From positions 1 through 20,440 of IMG/VR virus record IMGVR_UViG_3300025626_000170: a stretch of DNA of 20,440 nucleotides. One strand, written 5' to 3'. Below the pieces are notes generated by a model. That model was given only the letters and a program-made list of their open reading frames with translations. It was not told where the DNA came from and did not search any database. This document shows positions 1 through 7,041 of this stretch, in pieces; position 1 is the stretch's first letter; each line of letters opens with the position of its first letter. The position numbers and the translations under genes are program-made. Source of the DNA: a virus.

Positions 1-78
1 GATTCCAATGATTATGCATCAGTATATGCAGATACAGATGCATTAGACTTTAATCCTATAAGAATAACTAATATATGA
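1..78 (+). CDS. C-terminal end of an unidentified upstream phage gene (partial)
   Basis: Frame 1 is open from the first base and gives 25 residues ending in RITNI before a TGA at 76-78. The stop overlaps the ATG of the terminase gene in an ATGA arrangement (75-78), the usual sign of translational coupling, so this is very probably the 3' end of a real gene in the same operon. The visible part is acidic and Tyr/Asp-rich and carries no motif. In T4 the gene before the large terminase is the small terminase gp16, but nothing here shows that identity. Confidence 0.6.
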   Translation, partial: DSNDYASVYADTDALDFNPIRITNI

Positions 79-1901
79 GCGATTACGTAGGAGATAATAA
101 ATGGATACCCAAAGAAGAGGGTGATGTGCTATCAGAGAAAATTGTTTGGTCTACTAAACAAGTAAATGATTTGATGGTAGCAATGGACCAAGGGTTTAGA
201 CCTAAAGTTGCCATGCCATTTTATGAAGGTAAAAACTTTTTACGTAAAGGTAATATTGTATTTGAATATACTGATGAAGAGATTACAGAATTAGCCAGAT
301 GTGCCACTGACATTGTTTATTTTGCAGAGAAGTATGCAGTAGTAATGACTGATAACGGTATTCAACAAGTAAAACTTAGAGAGTATCAAAAAAGGATGTT
401 AAGAAACTTTCAAGATGAAAGATTTAATATTGTTTTAGCATCTCGTCAAATGGGTAAAACCGTGACAGCATCCATCTTTAATGCATGGTACTTAATATTT
501 AACACAGATAAAAATACTCTTTTATTAGCTAACAAATCAGATTCTACTAAAGAGATTATTGATAAAGCAAAGGTAGTTGTAGAAAACGTACCATTCTTTA
601 TGAAACCGGGTATTGTTAAATATGATGTAATGAATGTTAAGTGTGATAATGGATGTAGATTGGTAGGACAAGCAACTACTGCAAAAGCAGGTATTGGTTT
701 CACTATTCATAATTTGTATCTTGATGAGTTTGCACATATTCATCCAACTATTGTAGATACCTTTTATGAAAATGTATATCCTACATTATCTGCATCAAAA
801 GTTTCTAGAATTACTATCACATCTACCCCAAATGGATTTAACAAATTTTATCAAATATATGCAGCCGCAGATAGAGGTGAAAATGAATACACTGCAATGC
901 GAGTTGATTGGTGGGAACATCCAGACAGAGATGATGATTGGTACAATAGAGAGCTAGGAAACTTAGGTAGTATAGAAGCGTTTAATAGACAGTATGGAAA
1001 TGAATTCGTTTCATCTTCAAACCTTTTATTAGATCCAATAGATTTAAAGAAAATGCGTAAACGAATGAGACAATATGTTTATCATGACCTTGAAGAGTTT
1101 GATGATATTAACATAGATGTTAGGGACGTTTTATTATGGAATCCTGACTTCGATATCGAATCAACTAAAGATGCTTCAAAGTTTTGGTTATTTTCGGTAG
1201 ATATTGCTGAAGGAAATGGAGGTGATTATTCGGTGATAAATATATTTGAAGTTATACCCATGAATAAAAAGGAAATTGAAAATTCACTTAATCCAGGTGC
1301 AATGTATGATTTCTTTAAAATAAATCAAGTAGCAATATTTAGATCTAACGAACATGTTATAGAAGATTTTGCAAAGGTCTTATATACTTTATCTACAGAA
1401 ATATTTTATAACGAGAATGTAAAAATGATAGTAGAATATAATACATATGGTTCTGTGTTGTTTCAATATCTAAGATCTGTATTTCCACAAAGAAATGATT
1501 TTGATGATGAAATGATTGTAAAATTCAGACATCGTCACGATTCTAAGACACTAAAACATGGAATAAAAATAAAATCAGATAATAAAGCAATATTTTGTCA
1601 GAATTTTGCAAAGTTATACAAAATAAATAGGATAAATATAACAGATGAAACAACAATAAATGAAGCTAGTCTATTTGGAGGTTTACCAAGAGGTGGTTAC
1701 GGAGCTCAAATGGGAAATGATGATACTGTTATGACAGTTATTAGTTCCACTGAATTCTTTAATACTACAGACTACGCAGATTATATTGAAGAACTTTTGG
1801 ATTTTATAGATCCAGACTTACATAACGAGATGGAAAGGGTGTTATATAAAGATAATATTTCTGATGGAGATTTACAATATGACATTTATGATTTAATATA
1901 A
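75..1901 (+). CDS. Large terminase subunit (T4 gp17-like): packaging ATPase and nuclease
   Basis: This is the DNA-packaging motor protein, which cuts concatemeric DNA and pumps it into the prohead using ATP. The ATPase domain shows a Walker A motif SRQMGKT (about residues 123-129, the same layout as T4 gp17 SRQLGKT), a Walker B YLDEFAH (about 215-221, D217/E218) and the coupling motif TSTPNG (about 249-254). The RNase H-like nuclease domain follows, with its three acidic positions: D376 in VDIAEGNGGDYS, E454 in IVEYNTYG, and D549/D550 in GNDDTVMTV. The length of 608 residues is normal for the family (T4 gp17 is 610). The start is fixed by the ATGA overlap with the preceding gene. A separate promoter-like box and the sheath gene follow, as in T4. 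Confidence 0.97.
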   Translation: MSDYVGDNKWIPKEEGDVLSEKIVWSTKQVNDLMVAMDQGFRPKVAMPFYEGKNFLRKGNIVFEYTDEEITELARCATDIVYFAEKYAVVMTDNGIQQVKLREYQKRMLRNFQDERFNIVLASRQMGKTVTASIFNAWYLIFNTDKNTLLLANKSDSTKEIIDKAKVVVENVPFFMKPGIVKYDVMNVKCDNGCRLVGQATTAKAGIGFTIHNLYLDEFAHIHPTIVDTFYENVYPTLSASKVSRITITSTPNGFNKFYQIYAAADRGENEYTAMRVDWWEHPDRDDDWYNRELGNLGSIEAFNRQYGNEFVSSSNLLLDPIDLKKMRKRMRQYVYHDLEEFDDINIDVRDVLLWNPDFDIESTKDASKFWLFSVDIAEGNGGDYSVINIFEVIPMNKKEIENSLNPGAMYDFFKINQVAIFRSNEHVIEDFAKVLYTLSTEIFYNENVKMIVEYNTYGSVLFQYLRSVFPQRNDFDDEMIVKFRHRHDSKTLKHGIKIKSDNKAIFCQNFAKLYKINRINITDETTINEASLFGGLPRGGYGAQMGNDDTVMTVISSTEFFNTTDYADYIEELLDFIDPDLHNEMERVLYKDNISDGDLQYDIYDLI

Positions 1902-1922
1902 ATAAATTTCGAAAGAAGAATA

Positions 1923-1932
1923 GATATATAAT
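1923..1932 (+). promoter_or_regulatory. Late-type promoter box GATATATAAT before the sheath gene
   Basis: GATATATAAT lies 29 bases before the sheath ATG, in the gap after terminase. The same 9-10 base word recurs in gaps before several other genes (4817, 6970, 11640, 16634, 17304, 18169). No common -35 element is seen upstream. That fits a T4-late-style promoter read by a phage sigma factor, but function is inferred. Confidence 0.6.
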
Positions 1933-1961
1933 AAAAGTAAAAAAAATAAAAAAGAACAACT

Positions 1962-4808
1962 ATGGCATTAAGTCCTCAATTATTACAGTTCAAAAGCTCA
2001 GGCGTATATCGCTTAGAGTTTGACAAATCACAGACGGTTAATATCCCTGCTGAAACTATTAGATTGGTTGTTGGTAGATCTAAAAAAGGTCCATACAACA
2101 CTCCAGTATTTATCGAAAACATTGAGCAATTCACTCAAGTGTTTGGAGGTATTGACAAATCTTTAGAAAAGAAAGGAATGTTCTTCCACAGATCATGTAT
2201 CGAAACTCTCTCAAGAGGGCCGATTCTGGCATTAAACTTAACTATCGCTGACGCAGCTGATAGAATTGCATTAGTATCTCCAGCAACTAATTCTGGTTCT
2301 GAAGGTTTATCAGCAAAACCAGCTTCTGTACAATACAGCGCTATTTTTGACACTGATAAATTTTGGGTTCCTTCTGATATCAAAACATTAGAAGCAGCAG
2401 GTAACACTGATGACGACTCAAACAACGCAATCACTTTCGCTAACATCAAGCAAGAGCCTATTTCAGTTATCGTAAGACAAGCTGCAAATACAGCAGGTTT
2501 TGAAATGACAGCAAGAGAATGGTATGGTGAAGGAAATGTTCCTGAAGGAATCGAAGATTTAGAATACGTATCTGACTACATGGTAGATGTGTTTGTATTC
2601 AAAGGTAATTACGATGCACAGGTATTACAAAATGACCCAACATATGGATCATTTTTTAATGAGCATGGATTATTAAGAGATCAATTAGCAAAATTCACTG
2701 CTTTGAGAGAAGTTAGTTTAGTAGCACAATACACTGGATCAGTTATTCCAGAATTTCAAGATCAAGAAGGTCGTCAATTATACATTGAGACTTTAATTAA
2801 CTTGGAAGCAAGAAGAACAGGTTTATTCTGTGCAATTAACGAAGATGCTTTAGAAGCAATCGATTTCGTAGGTAAAGGTTTTGATATTTACCAAGATTAT
2901 AAAGTATTATCACATAGAGTTGCACAAGATGCTACTCCTGATGCAATTGCACTAGCAAAACAAATGGAAGTTGATGGTAATGTATTAACTATTAGAAACG
3001 CTAGCGCTGCTGATTTAAATGCTTTACAAATCACAACAGATGGTTTCTTAAGAGCTGCATTAGAAGGAGAATTTACTCCAATTGAATCAATAAGCGCATC
3101 TGGATCAGATATGGTTATTGAATGTGAAGGTCCTATTAAAGCATCAACATATGAAACGTTTGAAGCTGGAACAGAAGCTACATTCCACGCAGGACCAATT
3201 ACAGTTGTAGATGGTGACATTATTATAGCGTGTCCAGAAGTTGGAGCAGATGTTGCAGGTAAATTACTTACACCAGGAAGCTTATCAACTGGAAACTTCT
3301 TATTAGGAGCAAATGGACTTGATTATGTAGGAATTGGTTCAGTTGAAGAATTACAACCCCTTGGAAATATAAACGTAGTAAAAATTACTGCAGCAGGTGG
3401 AAACGCATTTAGTTCAACTTACGCAGCGGCAAGTGCAGATAAATTAACTGCATATTTAAGAGCTCAATCAACTACAATAGAGTACACTACTATCGAGCCT
3501 AACTCGAGAGCAGTTATGTTACCAACATTAATTGATGATTATTCATTTACTCCACTAGGAGCTGGACAATTTAGATTATCTGCTACTTTAGTTAAAGATA
3601 CATTTGATTGGTCAGACGTATCAGTAGGAATGTATATTCCAGCTGACGGGGGTGAATTGGCAAGAATTAAAAGAATTATTAAGACTACTGAAGGTGGTTC
3701 TAATATTTATTCATTCGAATGTCACAGACCTGTATCTTTAAGACCAGAATATGCTCTTAAAAGATATGAAGAAAGTACAACTACGTATACAGTATTCCCA
3801 TTAGCGGCTGCAACACAGAGCGTTAAAACAAAAGCTGAGTTATTAACTCAACTAAAACCAGGAAATGGATTATCAAACACATTAATAGACAAAGACGCAA
3901 TTACCTTTAGATATGTTGTTGATACATTCGGATCATTGGAAAACAGCGGAATTCTTAATAAAGAAGAAATTACTCAACTATGTAAAGAAAGACAAAATGC
4001 ATCTGCAATTCTTAACGCACCGATGGTGAAAGAATTTAAAGGATCATCTAATCCTTCTTTTAAAGATGCTAACACTGGATCATTTGATACAAGATTAGTA
4101 TCTACTGGTGGTAATTTAGAACTTAACCCTACTGCAGTGTATACATTACCAAGTATCAATGAAGGTGCAAACTTCGGTTTCTACTATGGTCCTGGTCTTA
4201 ATGTGTTAGAGAATGGTAAAACAAAGGTGATTCCACCAGCGGCTTACGTATCTAACAACTACATTGACAAATACTTAAACGCTTTACCATGGTCAATTAT
4301 TGCAGGACCAAGAAGAGGTGTTGTAGGTGGTACAGGTGTACAAGGTTTAGAATTCGCATTTGATAAAAATGATAGAGATTACTTAGAGCCATTTGGAATT
4401 AACCCAATCGTATTCGAAAGAGGAGTTGGTTTAACTATCAAAGGTAATAAAACTGCACAACAATCAGTTCAATCAGCATTATCTTCAGCTCACGTGAGAG
4501 AAGCAATGATCTACATTGAAGACGGTTTAGCAGAAATCTTGAAAAATTACTTATTCGAGTTTAACAACGCGCAAACAAGATTAGAGATTAAAACTTTAGC
4601 AGATTCATTTATGGAATCAGTTAAAAAAGACGGAGGTGTATACGACTATAGAAACGTTATGGACGGAACAAACAACACTAACGAAGTAATCGATAATAAC
4701 ATGGGTATTTTAGATACATTTGTTGAGCCAGTTAAAGGACTTGAAATCTTAGTATCGAGAGTAACTATCTTGAACACAGGAGAAATCGCAACTGGAAACT
4801 TTGCATAA
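1962..4808 (+). CDS. Contractile tail sheath protein (T4 gp18-like), unusually long
   Basis: Main subunit of the contractile sheath that surrounds the tail tube. The N-terminal part (PQLLQFKSSGVYRLEFDKSQ, then RLVVGRSKKGPYNTPVFI and FGGID) matches the typical start of myovirus sheath proteins. The C-terminal part (REAMIYIEDGLAEILKNYLF, FNNAQTRLEIKTLADSFM, and the end GLEILVSRVTILNTGEIATG) matches the conserved polymerising core. At 948 residues it is much longer than T4 gp18 (659). The extra material seems to sit in the middle: roughly residues 360-560 are rich in short beta-prone segments and Gly/Ala/Ser/Thr, and could form surface domains decorating the sheath. It has its own promoter-like box, lies between terminase and tube as in T4, and starts at an ATG with an A-rich leader. 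Confidence 0.92.
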   Translation: MALSPQLLQFKSSGVYRLEFDKSQTVNIPAETIRLVVGRSKKGPYNTPVFIENIEQFTQVFGGIDKSLEKKGMFFHRSCIETLSRGPILALNLTIADAADRIALVSPATNSGSEGLSAKPASVQYSAIFDTDKFWVPSDIKTLEAAGNTDDDSNNAITFANIKQEPISVIVRQAANTAGFEMTAREWYGEGNVPEGIEDLEYVSDYMVDVFVFKGNYDAQVLQNDPTYGSFFNEHGLLRDQLAKFTALREVSLVAQYTGSVIPEFQDQEGRQLYIETLINLEARRTGLFCAINEDALEAIDFVGKGFDIYQDYKVLSHRVAQDATPDAIALAKQMEVDGNVLTIRNASAADLNALQITTDGFLRAALEGEFTPIESISASGSDMVIECEGPIKASTYETFEAGTEATFHAGPITVVDGDIIIACPEVGADVAGKLLTPGSLSTGNFLLGANGLDYVGIGSVEELQPLGNINVVKITAAGGNAFSSTYAAASADKLTAYLRAQSTTIEYTTIEPNSRAVMLPTLIDDYSFTPLGAGQFRLSATLVKDTFDWSDVSVGMYIPADGGELARIKRIIKTTEGGSNIYSFECHRPVSLRPEYALKRYEESTTTYTVFPLAAATQSVKTKAELLTQLKPGNGLSNTLIDKDAITFRYVVDTFGSLENSGILNKEEITQLCKERQNASAILNAPMVKEFKGSSNPSFKDANTGSFDTRLVSTGGNLELNPTAVYTLPSINEGANFGFYYGPGLNVLENGKTKVIPPAAYVSNNYIDKYLNALPWSIIAGPRRGVVGGTGVQGLEFAFDKNDRDYLEPFGINPIVFERGVGLTIKGNKTAQQSVQSALSSAHVREAMIYIEDGLAEILKNYLFEFNNAQTRLEIKTLADSFMESVKKDGGVYDYRNVMDGTNNTNEVIDNNMGILDTFVEPVKGLEILVSRVTILNTGEIATGNFA

Positions 4809-4816
4809 CAAAATAA

Positions 4817-4826
4817 GATATATAAA
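4817..4826 (+). promoter_or_regulatory. Late-type promoter box GATATATAAA before the tube gene
   Basis: GATATATAAA starts 8 bases after the sheath stop codon and ends 17 bases before the tube ATG. It is the same word as at 1923 and lets the highly expressed tube gene be transcribed independently of the sheath (inference). Confidence 0.55.
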
Positions 4827-4843
4827 ATAAACACATACAAATT

Positions 4844-5401
4844 ATGGCTTTACCACATTATTCAGAAGATCAAACAAGCAAGAAAGGTAAGAATTTCGAA
4901 CCAGTACAGGCTAACCTGTTTGAGGTAACTATTTTACCTCCTGACGGTGTCGCTGGACAAGAGATGTTACTACAACACGTAAACACTATTTCTGGTCTTG
5001 CAGGATTACATAAAGAAGTTGCTGCTATCGAACAAAAGTATAAATTTGCTACTAGATCTTATGCTGGTATGATTGATAATACTGCGTTAGATATTACTGT
5101 AAACTTTTCATTGAACTTAAATGATTCTAACCAAGCGTACTTATACAAAACATTACGCCAATGGTACAGAGCACAATACAACCCGGAAACTGGTGAAATG
5201 GGCTTGAAAAAGAATTATGTAGGAACAATCGTAATCGTACAATTCAACAGAGAAGGTGATATTTTTAGAAAAGTAACACTTGATGATTGTTTCATCACTT
5301 CCGGACTTGGATTTACAGACGCATTAGATTATTCATCTGCAGACGTACAAACATTAGAAATCACTTGGAGATCTGATGTATACGCAGAAGAAGTAAACTA
5401 A
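4844..5401 (+). CDS. Tail tube protein (T4 gp19-like)
   Basis: Subunit of the inner tail tube through which DNA passes. The 185-residue length is close to T4 gp19 (163). The pattern of beta-strands fits the tube/Hcp fold: an N-terminal segment ending in ANLFEVTILPP, a middle DITVNFSLNLN followed by YLYKTLRQWYRAQYNPETG, and a C-terminal KVTLDDCFITSGLGF ending in LEITWRSD. The position directly after the sheath gene is the T4-like order. It is followed by a clear intrinsic terminator, so sheath and tube form the end of a transcription unit. Confidence 0.9.
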   Translation: MALPHYSEDQTSKKGKNFEPVQANLFEVTILPPDGVAGQEMLLQHVNTISGLAGLHKEVAAIEQKYKFATRSYAGMIDNTALDITVNFSLNLNDSNQAYLYKTLRQWYRAQYNPETGEMGLKKNYVGTIVIVQFNREGDIFRKVTLDDCFITSGLGFTDALDYSSADVQTLEITWRSDVYAEEVN

Positions 5402-5420
5402 TTATTAACTAATTACAAAT

Positions 5421-5453
5421 AAGAAGGTGTATAACTACATCTTCTTATTTTTT
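5421..5453 (+). terminator. Intrinsic terminator after the tail tube gene
   Basis: A 10-bp stem pairs AAGAAGGTGT (5421-5430) with ACATCTTCTT (5437-5446) through one G-U pair, with a six-base loop ATAACT, followed by a run of Ts (5448-5453). It sits 20 bases after the tube stop codon. Confidence 0.85.
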
Positions 5454-5457
5454 GCAA

Positions 5458-5469
5458 GATAAATATAAT
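5458..5469 (+). promoter_or_regulatory. Variant late-type promoter box GATAAATATAAT
   Basis: GATAAATATAAT directly follows the terminator and precedes the 5494 ATG by 24 bases. It is a looser match to the GATATATAAT word, and its placement after a terminator supports a promoter role. Confidence 0.4.
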
Positions 5470-5493
5470 ATATTATTAACATATCAAATTATT

Positions 5494-5712
5494 ATGAATA
5501 ACCACAAATTAACAAAAAAACTACAAGTTCTCTTAACAGAGGACGAGGTTTCTTCAGTTAATAGATGCATTTTAAACGATGCAGTAAATACTGAAACGAG
5601 GCCAGTTTCTGTTAGTGCATGGATAAGAGACTTAATAAAAAAAGAACTAAGTCTACAATCTATTGACCAACAGTCGTATATTAAAACCAAAGTAAAAAAC
5701 TTAAATAAGTAA
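5494..5712 (+). CDS. Small ribbon-helix-helix-like protein
   Basis: A 72-residue protein with an N-terminal strand-like segment (KLQVLLTEDEVSSVNRCI) followed by a predicted turn and a helix (PVSVSAWIRDLIKKEL). This is the usual signature of the ribbon-helix-helix (CopG/Arc-type) DNA-binding fold. Such proteins dimerise and act as transcriptional repressors; a regulatory role here is inferred. The reading frame is open further upstream, but the upstream part overlaps the terminator and promoter region, so ATG 5494 is the better start. The next gene starts only 4 bases after its stop, so it is probably co-transcribed with the gp26-like gene. A DNA-binding protein inside a tail gene block is unusual. 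Confidence 0.7.
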   Translation: MNNHKLTKKLQVLLTEDEVSSVNRCILNDAVNTETRPVSVSAWIRDLIKKELSLQSIDQQSYIKTKVKNLNK

Positions 5713-5716
5713 TAAC

Positions 5717-6721
5717 ATGAGTAAAGAAGATCAAAACAAAAAAGAAGAAGCTGCAAAAAAAATGCTGGAAGCCAGAGATAATATCAATGAGCCAGTAAAG
5801 GACAATCCAGTAGAAGATGTTTCTGCTGAAATGTTAAGTGAAGTCGAGTCCAAGGGACTTGGTAAAGTAAATATGGATCAATTCGGACAAGCAAGACCTG
5901 ATAAATCTGCGGATCAATTCCTAGGATGGATGGTTTTAAATCAAGACGAATTGCCATCTAGTGGTAAATTTTATCCAAATGGATGTGTCATCAAAATTAG
6001 ATCAGCGAGAGCTGCTGAGATTAGACACTTCTCAACTATGGATGAAGAGAACTACATCGATATGGAAGAAAAACTAAACCATATTGTAGAGATGTGCACC
6101 CAGATCATGATTGGAGATAAGAGAATGTCATATAAAGATCTTTTAGAAGAAGATAGAATTGTAATTCTATTGGCTATTAGAGATCTTACTTTCCCAGAAC
6201 CAGAAAATAAACTGATTCTTAAAGGTAAAACTGAAACAACTAAAAAATCAGTAGACATTGAATTGGCTTCAAAATATTTAGTCGCAACAGAAGTCCCGAC
6301 AGAAATAGAAGCGTATTATAGTTCTAAAGAAAGAACATATGTTATCAAAACTAGATCAGCTGGTGAAATCAAAATGCGTCCACCTTCAATTGGTGTTATG
6401 CAAGAAATAACTAAGTATTTAAAGGATCGTCAAGAAAAAGAAGTTGAATTCGATAAGGCTTTTATACAAGTATTACCTTATATTACACCTGACTGGAGAC
6501 AATTAAACTTACCTAAGATTTTTAATTTAGAAGTAGATTATAAATCATGGGATCAGAAGAAGTTTATGGTAATTTACAGACTAGCAGAAAAAATGAAAAT
6601 TGGAGTTGAAACAACACTTGAAATGGAATTCGAAGGGGAGATCGCAAAAGCCCCTCTTGATTTCCCAGGTGGCATCAAAAGTCTTTTCATTATTTCAGAT
6701 CTCGCTGGAGAATTACTTTAA
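5717..6721 (+). CDS. Baseplate hub / tail assembly protein, T4 gp26-like
   Basis: The 334-residue product has a charged, low-complexity first 70 residues. A domain resembling the T4 baseplate protein family (T4 gp26 type) follows, opening with ELPSSGKFYPNGCVIKIRS and continuing through RHFSTMDEENYID, KLNHIVEMC and LLEEDRIVILLAIRDLTFP. The family is linked to baseplate hub assembly and, by position before the tape measure, to the tail assembly chaperone role. The gene ends at CTT TAA G, a heptamer that resembles known +1 shift sites, and the +1 frame beyond it stays open to 6968. The shifted product would therefore gain a C-terminal extension, like the lambda G/GT pair. The family call rests on motif recognition without a profile search. 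Confidence 0.7.
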   Translation: MSKEDQNKKEEAAKKMLEARDNINEPVKDNPVEDVSAEMLSEVESKGLGKVNMDQFGQARPDKSADQFLGWMVLNQDELPSSGKFYPNGCVIKIRSARAAEIRHFSTMDEENYIDMEEKLNHIVEMCTQIMIGDKRMSYKDLLEEDRIVILLAIRDLTFPEPENKLILKGKTETTKKSVDIELASKYLVATEVPTEIEAYYSSKERTYVIKTRSAGEIKMRPPSIGVMQEITKYLKDRQEKEVEFDKAFIQVLPYITPDWRQLNLPKIFNLEVDYKSWDQKKFMVIYRLAEKMKIGVETTLEMEFEGEIAKAPLDFPGGIKSLFIISDLAGELL

Positions 6722-6722
6722 G
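6707..6722 (+). other. Candidate +1 programmed frameshift site (CTT TAA G)
   Basis: The last sense codon CTT (6716-6718) is followed by the TAA stop (6719-6721) and G. A GGAG element lies 5 bases before CTT (6707-6710). CUU followed by a stop codon, with an upstream Shine-Dalgarno-like element, is the layout of the bacterial prfB +1 site (CUU UGA C). Slipping +1 joins ...GELL to KTKFYLGIHLRMQPSEI and continues to 6968. In Flavobacteriia the ribosome makes little use of Shine-Dalgarno pairing, so the role of GGAG is doubtful. Confidence 0.45.
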
Positions 6723-6752
6723 ACTAAGTTCTATCTGGGCATACATCTCAGA

Positions 6753-6968
6753 ATGCAACCTTCAGAAATAGAAAATTTATTTTATTATGAATTTTGGTAC
6801 TACGTAAAAAATCTGTCGGAACACATTAAAGAGAAGAATAATCAGAACAAGGATCAACAAGAACAACAGGCACAACAACAGAGTGAAATGAGCTCTAAAT
6901 ATAAAACGCCTAAGATGCCGTCGGTCCAATCTTTTAAAGCACCTTCTATGAAGATGCCTAAATTTTAA
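6753..6968 (+). CDS. Small protein behind the gp26-like gene; possibly a frameshift-extended tail chaperone domain
   Basis: If it starts at ATG 6753, this gives 71 residues: MQPSEIENLFYYEFWYYVKN, then a Gln/Lys-rich middle and a Pro/Met/Lys-rich tail ending KMPKF. The first 25 residues have the look of the T part of G/GT tail chaperones (short helix, PSEI, then an aromatic-rich segment). The same frame also reads KTKFYLGIHLR just before this ATG, directly after the upstream stop. This suggests that translation may enter from the gp26-like gene by a +1 shift rather than begin here. No good initiation signal precedes ATG 6753. The gene lies between the gp26-like gene and the tape measure, the expected place for a tape-measure chaperone. 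Confidence 0.65.
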   Translation: MQPSEIENLFYYEFWYYVKNLSEHIKEKNNQNKDQQEQQAQQQSEMSSKYKTPKMPSVQSFKAPSMKMPKF

Positions 6969-6969
6969 A

Positions 6970-6979
6970 GATATATAAA
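6970..6979 (+). promoter_or_regulatory. Late-type promoter box GATATATAAA before the tape measure gene
   Basis: GATATATAAA begins 2 bases after the stop codon of the small 6753 gene and 72 bases before the tape measure start. That leaves an unusually long leader containing a perfect palindrome. Confidence 0.55.
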
Positions 6980-6989
6980 GAGTATGGAT

Positions 6990-7011
6990 AAACGCTACAT
7001 ATGTAGCGTTT
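6990..7011 (+). repeat. Perfect 22-bp palindrome in the tape measure leader
   Basis: The two 11-base halves AAACGCTACAT and ATGTAGCGTTT are exactly complementary and adjacent. On RNA this makes a hairpin with AU pairs at the apex. It lies between the promoter-like box and the start of the tape measure gene. The bases that follow (GTCTTATAC) are only weakly T-rich, so it could be a weak terminator for the upstream gene, an mRNA-stabilising 5' hairpin, or a binding site for a dimeric protein. Confidence 0.7.
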
Positions 7012-7041
7012 GTCTTATACTAAAAAACATATACATATAAC

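Noticed and set aside
446-743. Open frames on the - strand inside the terminase gene
   Set aside because: They overlap conserved terminase motifs and encode no recognisable protein; they are shadows of the + strand gene.
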